Assembly (NCBI GenBank): GCA_002329445.1
Contig: DCTU01000446.1
Span: 1 to 5,742, forward strand
From: a bacterium UBP9_UBA1432
GTDB lineage: Bacteria; Vulcanimicrobiota; Xenobia; Xenobiales; Xenobiaceae
Reading direction: 5' to 3'
Length of the DNA: 5,742 bases
The notes beneath the pieces were generated by a model. The model made no database searches. It was not told the DNA's origin and worked only from the letters and a program-made list of their open reading frames with translations. Below, piece by piece: positions 1-5,742 of the stretch; the first letter of the stretch is position 1; each line of letters begins with the position of its first letter. A program made the translations under genes and the position numbers.

Positions 1-116
1 CCGAACAGGCCGCGGGCCAAGCTGGTCCGGTCCAGAGGCTGCGACGGGGCGGCCTCAGGCGCAGCCGTGGTGGCCTGGAAGTGGGCTGGAACCTGGTTGG
101 TGGGCTGGATGCGCAT
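1..116 (-). CDS. Unidentified protein, N-terminal 38 codons only (runs off left edge)
   Basis: The reading frame starts at ATG (116 down to 114) and stays open to the window edge, giving a peptide that begins MRIQPTNQVPAHFQATTAAP. The visible part is rich in Ala, Pro, Thr and Gln, with no hydrophobic stretch, so it does not look like a signal peptide. It resembles a disordered N-terminal tail, and I recognise no family. The start is chosen because a strong AGGAGA lies 5 bases upstream. Another ATG, at 121-119 in a different frame, sits only 1 base from that motif and is too close to be used. The gene is transcribed divergently from the kinase operon that starts about 590 bases away, so there is no sign of joint function. 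That it is a gene is moderately certain, but its function is unknown. Confidence 0.55.
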   Translation of the reverse strand, partial: MRIQPTNQVPAHFQATTAAPEAAPSQPLDRTSLARGLF

Positions 117-121
117 CGCAT

Positions 122-127
122 TCTCCT
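122..127 (-). promoter_or_regulatory. Ribosome binding site AGGAGA of the left-edge gene
   Basis: On the minus strand AGGAGA ends 5 bases before the ATG at 116-114. This is near-perfect complementarity to the 16S rRNA tail at a workable spacing. It decides between two overlapping ATG codons in different frames (121-119 and 116-114) in favour of the second. Confidence 0.6.
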
Positions 128-186
128 ATGGGTGACGGCCGTCTTGCCTTAAGCTAGACCAGGTCCCATGAAATCTTGGTGAAAGG

Positions 187-300
187 GCGTGGCAGTCCGG
201 GTCGCCGATCGCCCATCCCCCCTGAGGGGCCACGCAGCCGGCAACACGGAAGCCCGGCCATGCGGGCCGGACTCCACTGGAACCAGGAGGCCGGAAGGCC
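187..300. other. Cluster of potential RNA hairpins upstream of the left-edge gene
   Basis: Bases 187-193 (GCGTGGC) are exactly complementary to 229-235 (GCCACGC) and could close a helix around a 35-base interior. Next comes CCGGCC (254-259) with GGCCGG (265-270) and a 5-base loop. After that is CTCC (272-275) with GGAG (286-289). The last is GGCC (289-292) with GGCC (297-300) around a GGAA loop, which on the plus strand is a GNRA-type tetraloop. The complementarity is directly visible. That it is a real RNA is inference, because GC-rich DNA produces such pairings by chance. It could be the 5' leader of the minus-strand gene or a plus-strand small RNA. No terminator with a T-run follows on either strand. 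Confidence 0.2.
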
Positions 301-422
301 GAGGGCGCAGCCAAGCACGCTTACCGGAAAGACACAAGCAAATGGAGCCTTTCGCAACGACGCGGGGGCCCCGCACCCGCGCCCCGCGCCAGTGCATCAC
401 GTCGAGCGGCGAGGCGACCGAG

Positions 423-441
423 GGGTTCCCGGCCGGGTTCC
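423..441. repeat. Palindrome CCCGGCCGGG flanked by GGGTTCC direct repeats
   Basis: GGGTTCC occurs at 423-429 and again at 435-441, 12 bases apart. Between and overlapping them is the perfect 10-base palindrome CCCGGCCGGG (428-437). The spacing is close to one helical turn, which would suit a dimeric DNA-binding protein. This role is only inference, and a simple GC-rich coincidence is quite possible. Confidence 0.25.
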
Positions 442-454
442 TGGAAAATCGGAG

Positions 455-471
455 CGTCGTTGGAGACGACG
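455..471. repeat. Inverted repeat CGTCGT-5-ACGACG
   Basis: A perfect 6-base inverted repeat with a 5-base loop (TGGAG) lies 236 bases before the kinase start. It could be a hairpin in a leader or an operator half-site pair. There is no T-run after it, so it is not an intrinsic terminator. Its function is unknown. Confidence 0.25.
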
Positions 472-706
472 TGAGCACCGCTCAGGTGCGCCTGACGACG
501 CAGACGGGCCCTTCACGCCCACACCCAGGCGCGAGCGGGCCCCAACGGAGCGGCGGCTGCCACCCCAGGCGGCGTCCGGCGACCACAGAACTAGAGTTGA
601 CGGCGGCCATGGGTGAGCCGGTCGATTTCGCAGGAGCCGCCTCGCGGGAACAGGCCCGCAGGCCTCCCATGCGGGGAGCTTGGCCTTCCGACGCGAAGTC
701 TCCCAC

Positions 707-2419
707 ATGCCCTCGCGGTTCCGGAGCCTGCTCGGTGCCCTCGTCCTGGTCCTCAGCCTGGTCGCGCTGACGCTTCCGGCCACGGCGGCCCCCGACGACC
801 GACTGGTGCGCGTGGGGGTCTACCAGAACTCCCCGAAGATCTCGCTGTCTTCTTCCCAACAGCCGGAGGGCATCTTCCCCGACATCCTGGAAGAGGTGGC
901 GCGCCGGGAGGGCTGGCGCCTGGAATACGTCCCGGGCACCTTCTCGCAGGGGCAGGCCCGTCTGGCCCGCGGCGAGATCGACCTGATGCCGGACGTGGCC
1001 TTCACGGCCGAGCGGGCCAGGGCGATGGAATTCAACCGGATTCCCGTGCTGGCCTCCTGGTCCCAGGTCTATATCCGCAAGGGCACGGGAATCCACTCGA
1101 TCCTGGACCTGAAGGGGAAGCGGGTGGCCACCCTGGAGGGCTCGATCCAGCTCGAGGCCTTCTCACAACTGGCCGACAGCTTCCAGCTCCAGACCATCCT
1201 GCTGGAGGCGCCCGACTACCAGACCGCCTTCGACTGGACGGCCCAGGGCCTGGCCGACGCGGCGGTCACCAACCGCTTCTTCGGGCAGATGCACGCCCGG
1301 CACAGCGGCCTGGAGGAGACGGGGATCGTCTTCGACCCCTCCAGCCTGTACTTTGCGGCCACTCCGGGGGATCCCAAGAGGCTGCTCTCGGCCCTGGACC
1401 GCCAACTGGAGGACCTCAAGCGGGATCCCGGTTCGGTCTACTACAAATCATTGAGCCACTGGATCTCCGAAGACGTCGATTTCCAGCTTCCCGACTGGCT
1501 CTGGCTCCTGGGGGGAGCGCTGGCGATGGCCCTGCTGATCAGCCTGGCCGGCGGGGCCATCCTGCGCCACCAGGTCCACCTGCGCACCCGGGAGCTGCGC
1601 CAGGCCAATCAGGAGATGGAACAGCGGGTGCTGGAGCGCACCGCGGAGCTGGCCGCGGCCAAGGAGCGGGCCGAGTCGGCAGACCGGGTCAAGTCGACCT
1701 TCCTGGCCACGATGTCCCACGAGCTGCGCACCCCCCTCAACTCCATCATCGGCTTCTCGGGGATCCTCGAACAGGGGCTGGCCGGGCCCCTGAACCCCGA
1801 GCAGGCCCGCCAGTTGGGGATGGTCCGGGCCAGCGCCCGCCACCTGCTGGACCTGATCAACGACGTGCTGGACATCTCGAAGATCGAAGCCGGAGAGCTG
1901 CAGGTGAACCGTGAGGAGTTCCCCCTGGGCGAGGCCCTCGAACGCGTGCTGGCGACGATCCAGCCGCTGGCCGACAAGAAGGGGCTGAAGCTGGAGGGCC
2001 GGTTCCCTCCCGACCTGGGCCGGATCCTCAGCGACCGACGTCGGGTCGAGCAGATCCTGATCAACCTGCTGGCCAACGCCGTGAAGTTCACCGACCAGGG
2101 CGGCGTGACGCTGCGAGTCCAGGCCGAGCCGGGCCAGCCCCTGCGCCTGTCGGTGCAGGACACCGGCATCGGGATCGCCCCGGCGGACCTGGCCGAGCTC
2201 TTCAAGCCCTTCAAGCAGGTGGAGACCAGGAGCCCGCGTCCTCAGGAGGGGACCGGACTGGGGCTGGCCATCTGCGCGCGTCTCTCCAGGCTCTTGGGGG
2301 GGCAAATCACCGCCGAGAGCGAACCTGGAGTGGGCAGCACCTTCACCTTGGAGCTGCCACCCGAGAGAGGACCCGCCGTTGCCCCGCAAGACCAAGATCC
2401 TGCTGATCGAAGACCATGA
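707..2419 (+). CDS. Membrane sensor histidine kinase with extracytoplasmic SBP_bac_3-type domain
   Basis: This 570-residue protein senses a small ligand outside the membrane and autophosphorylates in the cytoplasm. Residues 1-28 look like a signal peptide (MPSRFR, a hydrophobic core, then PATA). Residues 32-255 form a periplasmic solute-binding fold, with FPDILEEVA, GEIDLMPDVAFTAERA, DLKGKRVATLEGS and GLADAAVTN. A single membrane span covers about 264-286, then a coiled coil to about 330. HisKA follows with SHELRTP and phospho-acceptor His338. The HATPase has an N box around Asn453/Asn457, a G1 box DTGIGI (485-490), FKPFKQV, and a G2 box GTGLGLAI (515-522). No HAMP, PAS or fused receiver is present. 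ATG 707 is preferred because it begins the signal peptide and has a weak GAAG 8 bases upstream. A TTG at 680 would add 9 charged residues and has GGGGAG only 1 base away. The kinase core is certain, the ligand unknown. The gene overlaps the next by 41 bases. Confidence 0.93.
   Translation: MPSRFRSLLGALVLVLSLVALTLPATAAPDDRLVRVGVYQNSPKISLSSSQQPEGIFPDILEEVARREGWRLEYVPGTFSQGQARLARGEIDLMPDVAFTAERARAMEFNRIPVLASWSQVYIRKGTGIHSILDLKGKRVATLEGSIQLEAFSQLADSFQLQTILLEAPDYQTAFDWTAQGLADAAVTNRFFGQMHARHSGLEETGIVFDPSSLYFAATPGDPKRLLSALDRQLEDLKRDPGSVYYKSLSHWISEDVDFQLPDWLWLLGGALAMALLISLAGGAILRHQVHLRTRELRQANQEMEQRVLERTAELAAAKERAESADRVKSTFLATMSHELRTPLNSIIGFSGILEQGLAGPLNPEQARQLGMVRASARHLLDLINDVLDISKIEAGELQVNREEFPLGEALERVLATIQPLADKKGLKLEGRFPPDLGRILSDRRRVEQILINLLANAVKFTDQGGVTLRVQAEPGQPLRLSVQDTGIGIAPADLAELFKPFKQVETRSPRPQEGTGLGLAICARLSRLLGGQITAESEPGVGSTFTLELPPERGPAVAPQDQDPADRRP
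2363..2371 (+). promoter_or_regulatory. Ribosome binding site for the receiver gene, inside the kinase gene
   Basis: The purine run GAGAGAGGA lies within the last codons of the kinase gene, 7 bases before the TTG at 2379. It supports that TTG as the true start despite the 41-base overlap and the rare start codon. It also suggests that the receiver is translated partly independently of termination of the kinase. Confidence 0.6.
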
Positions 2420-2774
2420 GCCGAACCGCTACCTGCTGACCTTCCTTCTGGAGAAGAACGGCTTTGAGGTGGTGGCCGCCCCCGACGGACCAGCCGGAAT
2501 CGCCCTGGCGGCCCGCGAGAAACCGGCTCTGATCCTGTTGGACATCCAGTTGCCCGGCATGGACGGCCACGCGGTGGCCCGCGCCTTGCGCCGGGATCCG
2601 ACCCTGGCCCACACGCCATTGGTGGCGGTCACCTCCTACGCCATGGCCGGCGACCAGGCCAGGGCGGTGGAGGCGGGCTTCGACGGATATCTCGAGAAGC
2701 CCATCGACCCGGATCTCTTCGTCGAACAGGTCCGCTGCCATCTGCGTCCCCTCGACCCGGAGCCCGGGCGGTGA
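2379..2774 (+). CDS. Single-domain response regulator (CheY/DivK-like receiver)
   Basis: This 131-residue protein is a complete receiver domain and nothing else. The acidic pair is Glu11/Asp12, the phospho-acceptor is Asp55 in LILLDIQLPGMDG, the switch residue is Thr85 in VAVTSYAMAGD, and Tyr104 and Lys107 lie in GYLEKPI. The sequence resembles DivK-type orphan receivers, which pass phosphoryl groups or bind partner kinases and do not bind DNA. It starts at TTG 2379 inside the kinase gene, supported by GAGAGAGGA 7 bases upstream. There is no linker or output domain: only about 15 residues follow the last conserved motif. It is most likely phosphorylated by the upstream kinase and may feed or regulate the hybrid kinase encoded next. 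The family assignment is firm and the partner assignment is inferred from gene order. Confidence 0.92.
   Translation: MPRKTKILLIEDHEPNRYLLTFLLEKNGFEVVAAPDGPAGIALAAREKPALILLDIQLPGMDGHAVARALRRDPTLAHTPLVAVTSYAMAGDQARAVEAGFDGYLEKPIDPDLFVEQVRCHLRPLDPEPGR
2759..2762 (+). promoter_or_regulatory. Ribosome binding site of the hybrid kinase
   Basis: GGAG lies 8 bases before GTG 2771, within the last codons of the receiver gene. The start and stop codons of the two genes overlap as GTGA (2771-2774), the usual arrangement for translational coupling. Confidence 0.5.
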
Positions 2775-4474
2775 AGCGGGTCCTGGTCGTCGACGACCAC
2801 CTCGACAACCTCTACTTCCTGCAGGCCCTGCTGGGAAGCCAGGGTCTGGAAGTGGTCCCGGCCTCGAACGGGGCCCAGGCCCTGGAACTGGCCCGCCAGA
2901 CTCCCCCCCACCTGGTGGTCTCGGACATCCTGATGCCCGTCATGGACGGCTACACCCTGTGCCGCGAGTGGATGGCCGATCCTGACCTGTGCCACATCCC
3001 CTTCATCTTCTATACGGCCACCTACACCGACCCTCGGGACCGCCAGTTGGGCTACGAGTTGGGCGCCGAGGCCTACCTCACCAAGCCCTCCGAGCCCGAG
3101 GACTTCCTCGCGGCGGTCCTGCCCATCCTGGCCCGAGACCCCCAGACCGGCCCGAGTTGCCGCCCCTCCACCCCGCCCGAATCGACCATGACGCGCTACA
3201 GCGAAGCCCTGGTGCGCCGGCTTGAAGACAAGATGGCCGAGCTGGAAGAGAGCAACCGGAGGCTCAAGGAGGAGATCGCCGAGCGCGAGCGCGTGGAGTC
3301 CGCCCTGCTGGCCAGCGCCGAGCAGCTCCGGCAGGCCCAGAAGATGGAGGCCCTGGGGCAACTGGCCGGAGGGATCGCGCATGACTTCAACAACCAGTTG
3401 ACCACCATCGCAGGGTACAGCGAGTTGCTCTTGAGTCGACCCGAGCTGGCCTCTTCCCCGGCCCTGGACGAGGTGGGCGAGATCATGCGCGCCGCCCAGC
3501 GCGCCAGCGCCTTGACGCGCAGGATCCTGGCCTTCTCCAGGCGCCAGACCTGGCAGCCCGTGGTGGTGCGCCTGGACCAGATCGTCGCGGGAATGCGAGA
3601 CCTGCTGGATCGGACCCTGGGCGCGCACATCGCCATCGAGTGCCACATGGATCCCCAGGTGGAACCGGTGGAGATCGATATCCACCAGTTCGAACAGGTG
3701 CTGACCAACCTGGCCCTCAACGCGCGAGATGCGATGCCCGAGGGCGGGACGTTGACCCTGCGCACCCGGGCTGTCGACCTGGACGAGGACTTCTGCCGGC
3801 ACCACCCGGTCTTGCTTCCCGGCCCCGCGGTCGTGCTGGAGGTCTCGGACACGGGATGCGGCATGGATCCCGGCGTCCTGGAACGATTGGGAGAGCCCTT
3901 CTTTACGACCAAGCCTCCGGGAAAGGGCACAGGGCTGGGCCTGACCACCGTTCTGAACACCCTTCGACTGGCTGGCGGCTGCATGCAGGCTCACAGCCAA
4001 CCCGGCTCGGGCTCGCTCTTCCAGATCTTCCTGCCCCCGGCAGACCGGCCGGATCCATCCCCCGGCCCCCCGGAGACCGAAACCGAAATCCCCCGGGGCA
4101 GCGCGACCATCCTGGTGGTGGAAGACGACCTGATCCTGCGAGACCTGGTGGTGCGGATGCTCCAATCCCTGGGCTATTCCACCCTGACCGCCGGGACGGG
4201 CGAGGAGGCCTTGGAGATCCTGGCCGACCCCGACCAGGCCCCGGACTTCATGCTGACCGACCTGGTCATGCCCGGCAGCCTGCAGGGCTGGGACCTGGCC
4301 CGGCAGGCCCGAAACCTGCGCCCGGGGTTGCCGGTGCTGTGCACCTCAGGCCACCAGCAGCGGAGCCCAGAAGAGAAGGAAGCCGGATCCAGGGATTTCG
4401 AGTTCCTGGAGAAGCCCTTCACCCGCCGGGACCTGGGCGAGAGAGTGCACTGGATGCTGAACCAGAACCTCTGA
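2771..4474 (+). CDS. Soluble hybrid histidine kinase: receiver - kinase - receiver
   Basis: This 567-residue protein has no signal peptide or membrane span, so it should be cytoplasmic. Receiver 1 (about 2-122) has Asp8/Asp9, acceptor Asp52 in DILMPVMDG, Thr82 in FYTATYTDP, and Lys105. A short Pro/Ser/Thr linker and a coiled coil (about 143-190) follow. The dimerisation domain is NtrB-like, with GGIAHDFNNQL and phospho-acceptor His204. The ATPase domain shows NLALNARDAMPEGG (313-326), DTGCGM (360-365), EPFFTTK (375-381) and GKGTGLGL (384-391). A second Pro-rich linker (about 424-441) leads to receiver 2 (about 445-567), with Glu451/Asp452/Asp453, acceptor Asp497, Thr525/Ser526 and Lys548. All catalytic residues appear intact. 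The start is GTG in a 4-base overlap with the receiver gene, implying coupled translation. There is no PAS domain, HPt or output domain. It probably integrates signals by accepting phosphate on receiver 1 and controlling its own kinase, whose first target is likely receiver 2. Confidence 0.93.
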   Translation: MKRVLVVDDHLDNLYFLQALLGSQGLEVVPASNGAQALELARQTPPHLVVSDILMPVMDGYTLCREWMADPDLCHIPFIFYTATYTDPRDRQLGYELGAEAYLTKPSEPEDFLAAVLPILARDPQTGPSCRPSTPPESTMTRYSEALVRRLEDKMAELEESNRRLKEEIAERERVESALLASAEQLRQAQKMEALGQLAGGIAHDFNNQLTTIAGYSELLLSRPELASSPALDEVGEIMRAAQRASALTRRILAFSRRQTWQPVVVRLDQIVAGMRDLLDRTLGAHIAIECHMDPQVEPVEIDIHQFEQVLTNLALNARDAMPEGGTLTLRTRAVDLDEDFCRHHPVLLPGPAVVLEVSDTGCGMDPGVLERLGEPFFTTKPPGKGTGLGLTTVLNTLRLAGGCMQAHSQPGSGSLFQIFLPPADRPDPSPGPPETETEIPRGSATILVVEDDLILRDLVVRMLQSLGYSTLTAGTGEEALEILADPDQAPDFMLTDLVMPGSLQGWDLARQARNLRPGLPVLCTSGHQQRSPEEKEAGSRDFEFLEKPFTRRDLGERVHWMLNQNL

Positions 4475-4489
4475 TCCTCTCCCGAAGCT
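4475..4489. other. 15-base gap between convergent genes
   Basis: The hybrid kinase stop (TGA, 4472-4474) and the complement of the transporter stop (4490-4492) are only 15 bases apart. I see no GC-rich hairpin followed by a T-run for either direction. The palindrome GAAGCTTC (4484-4491) has no loop. The two transcripts therefore probably overlap at their 3' ends, or terminate by Rho or inside the opposite gene. Confidence 0.5.
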
Positions 4490-5742
4490 TCAGTCCACCG
4501 GTGCCTGGGGCTTGCGGGCCACTGCGAAGAGGACGACCCCCATCAGCAGGAAGAAGGCCAGCCCCAGGAGCTGATAGCCCCCCTCACCCAGCATCCCGAC
4601 CAGCGCCGGACGGGCACTCCAGGACTCCAGGGTCCGGAACACCGTCTCGTTCACCGACAACAAGGCCACGGCCACTCCGGCCAGGGCGCCCCCGGCCACC
4701 AGGCCGGTCGCGAAGAGACTTCCCGAGCCCAGCTCACTTTCGTCCACCTCCCGGCCAGTGCAGCGGGTCCTCCAGTCCACCAGTCCCTTGATGGCCCCTC
4801 CCACGAAGATCGGGAGCGTCGTGGACAGGGGCAGGTAGGCCCCCACCGCAAAGGACAGGGCGTTGACGCCACACAACTCGATGGTGACGGCCAGGAAGGC
4901 GCCGACCAGGACGAACTGCCAGTCCAGGTTGAAGGACAGAAGCCCCCGGATCAGGGTGGCCATCAGCGTCCCCTGCGGTGCCGGGAACTTGTCCGAACCG
5001 ATGGCGTGGGCGATTCCCTGGGCTGCCATGTCGGCGGTCGGCTTGTCCAGGATCTGCATGGTCGCGCCGATCACCAGGGCCGAGGCCACCGCCCCCACGA
5101 ACAAGGAGATCTGCTGGGCCCGAGGGGTGGCCCCCACCAGGAAGCCGGTCTTGAGGTCCTGGCTGGTGGCCCCGGCGTTGGCGGCCGCGATGCAGACCAT
5201 GCTGCCCACCACCAGCGCCAGGGGTTCATAGAAGCTGCCCGTCCAGCCGGCCCCGACGAAGATCAGGCAGGTCCCCATGAGGGTGGCGATGGTCATCCCC
5301 GAGATGGGATTGGAGCTGGAGCCGATCAAGCCGACGATCCGGCTGGCCACGGTCACGAAGAAGAAACCGAAGACCACGATCAGGACGCCGACCAGAAGCT
5401 TGTGGCCAAAGGACCCCCCGGGCAGGACCGGCAAGACCGCCAGAAGCAGGATCAGGGCCACGCTGCCCACCAGGACGGTAAGGATCGACAGGTCCCGCTC
5501 GGTGCGCACCACCTCGGCGGCCCCGGTGCGGTCCTTCAGGGTGGCCAGGCTGGACTTGAAGGAAGACAGGATGGTCGGCATGGTCTTCAGCAGCGTCATG
5601 AAGCCTCCGGCCGCCACGGCGCCGGCGCCGATCTGGCGGACGTAGGCGCGATAGATCGCGACCGAGGTGTCCGAGAAGGTCTGGGTCAGGGGATCCCATC
5701 CCCCGGGACCCCCAGGGGTCAGGACGCTCTTGAGTTCGCCCA
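4490..5742 (-). CDS. OPT-family oligopeptide transporter, C-terminal part (runs off right edge)
   Basis: The frame is open from the right edge to TGA at 4492-4490, giving 416 residues without a visible start. Full-length prokaryotic OPT proteins are usually over 600 residues, so about a third is missing. The GTG at 5617 is internal: upstream codons continue smoothly as VRQIGAGAVAAGGF, typical of the family. Other family hallmarks, counted from the edge, are GSSSNPISG (140-148), TSQDLKTGFLVGATPRAQQ (192-210) and YLPLSTTLPIFVGG (302-315). About nine hydrophobic segments are visible, so it is an inner-membrane protein. Characterised OPT members import peptides or metal chelates with protons. The bacterial branch is poorly characterised and the substrate cannot be told here. 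It converges on the kinase operon, so it is not co-transcribed with it. Confidence 0.9.
   Translation of the reverse strand, partial: GELKSVLTPGGPGGWDPLTQTFSDTSVAIYRAYVRQIGAGAVAAGGFMTLLKTMPTILSSFKSSLATLKDRTGAAEVVRTERDLSILTVLVGSVALILLLAVLPVLPGGSFGHKLLVGVLIVVFGFFFVTVASRIVGLIGSSSNPISGMTIATLMGTCLIFVGAGWTGSFYEPLALVVGSMVCIAAANAGATSQDLKTGFLVGATPRAQQISLFVGAVASALVIGATMQILDKPTADMAAQGIAHAIGSDKFPAPQGTLMATLIRGLLSFNLDWQFVLVGAFLAVTIELCGVNALSFAVGAYLPLSTTLPIFVGGAIKGLVDWRTRCTGREVDESELGSGSLFATGLVAGGALAGVAVALLSVNETVFRTLESWSARPALVGMLGEGGYQLLGLAFFLLMGVVLFAVARKPQAPVD

Larger units (their letters stand above)
117..706. other. Long divergent intergenic region, no convincing gene
   Basis: About 590 bases separate the two divergent genes. 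Open frames here are short or GC-driven, lack ribosome binding sites and encode Arg/Pro/Gly-rich peptides with no domain, so I call none. The region should hold the promoters of both transcription units. A TTGACG at 597-602 is the best -35-like match for the kinase operon, but the possible -10 partner around 622-627 (TCGATT) is poor and 19 bases away, so I do not call a promoter. The part between about 187 and 300 is dense in potential hairpins and could be a structured leader or small RNA. Two further palindromic motifs lie at 423-441 and 455-471. No known riboswitch consensus could be matched by eye. Confidence 0.6.

Noticed and set aside
281..316. Resemblance to the SRP (4.5S) RNA apical region: ACCAGG, CCGGAAGG and GCAGCCAAG in the right order
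   Set aside because: In real SRP RNA the AGCAGCC strand follows the GGAA hairpin almost directly, opposite the AGG strand. Here extra bases lie between and the internal loops cannot form, so it is most likely coincidence.
180..350. Possible known riboswitch (cobalamin, c-di-GMP, SAM, TPP, glycine, glutamine) on either strand
   Set aside because: Short similarities occur, but none of the conserved core strings appear together in the correct order.
154..357. 67-codon minus-strand frame beginning with a signal-peptide-like MRKAPFACVFPVSVLGCALG
   Set aside because: The start is TTG with no ribosome binding site and the rest has no recognisable feature. The hydrophobic start is probably chance.
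680..706. TTG at 680 as the start of the sensor kinase
   Set aside because: GGGGAG is only 1 base away, and the extra 9 residues would put charged residues before an otherwise good signal peptide that begins at ATG 707.
189..770. 193-codon plus-strand frame in the intergenic region
   Set aside because: It starts at GTG without a ribosome binding site, has Arg/Pro/Ser-rich composition and no domain, and runs into the signal-peptide region of the kinase in another frame.
613..1914. 433-codon plus-strand frame overlapping the sensor kinase
   Set aside because: It is rich in Gly, Pro and Arg with no motif, while the other plus-strand frame encodes a complete sensor kinase with all catalytic boxes.
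3188..3190. Internal ATG that could start a shorter kinase-receiver form of the hybrid
   Set aside because: There is no ribosome binding motif upstream, and the full-length frame has an intact first receiver coupled to the previous gene.
2636..4165. 509-codon open frame antisense to the hybrid kinase
   Set aside because: It lies entirely opposite clear receiver and kinase domains and is Gly/Gln/His/Arg rich with no domain. It is a typical by-product of third-position GC bias.

Overview
The window is a GC-rich, gene-dense bacterial segment whose codons mostly end in G or C. GTG and TTG starts, overlapping genes and a cassette of multi-domain sensor kinases fit a free-living bacterium with a large signalling repertoire. 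From memory, similar cassettes are frequent in deltaproteobacterial-type genomes (Geobacter or Desulfovibrio relatives) and some other phyla. Nothing here fixes the taxonomy. I see no mobile element, CRISPR array, tRNA or rRNA.

Layout. Bases 1-116 hold the first 38 codons of an unidentified gene on the minus strand, with a good ribosome binding site. Bases 117-706 are a long divergent intergenic region with several short hairpins and palindromes but no convincing gene. Bases 707-4474 hold a tightly overlapping plus-strand operon of three signalling genes: a membrane histidine kinase with an extracytoplasmic SBP_bac_3-type sensor, a single-domain CheY/DivK-like receiver, and a soluble receiver-kinase-receiver hybrid. 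Fifteen bases further on, and convergent with it, bases 4490-5742 hold the C-terminal two thirds of an OPT-family transporter that runs off the right edge.

How the genes may work together. The first kinase probably binds a small ligand outside the cytoplasmic membrane and autophosphorylates on His338. The single receiver and the N-terminal receiver of the hybrid are the obvious phosphoryl acceptors. The hybrid adds a second, NtrB-like kinase core and a third receiver. None of the three proteins has a DNA-binding, GGDEF, EAL or other recognisable output domain, so the output must come from protein contacts or from a gene elsewhere. This output-less relay is the most interesting feature of the window. 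Its architecture is made of known families, and I do not see an entirely new system.
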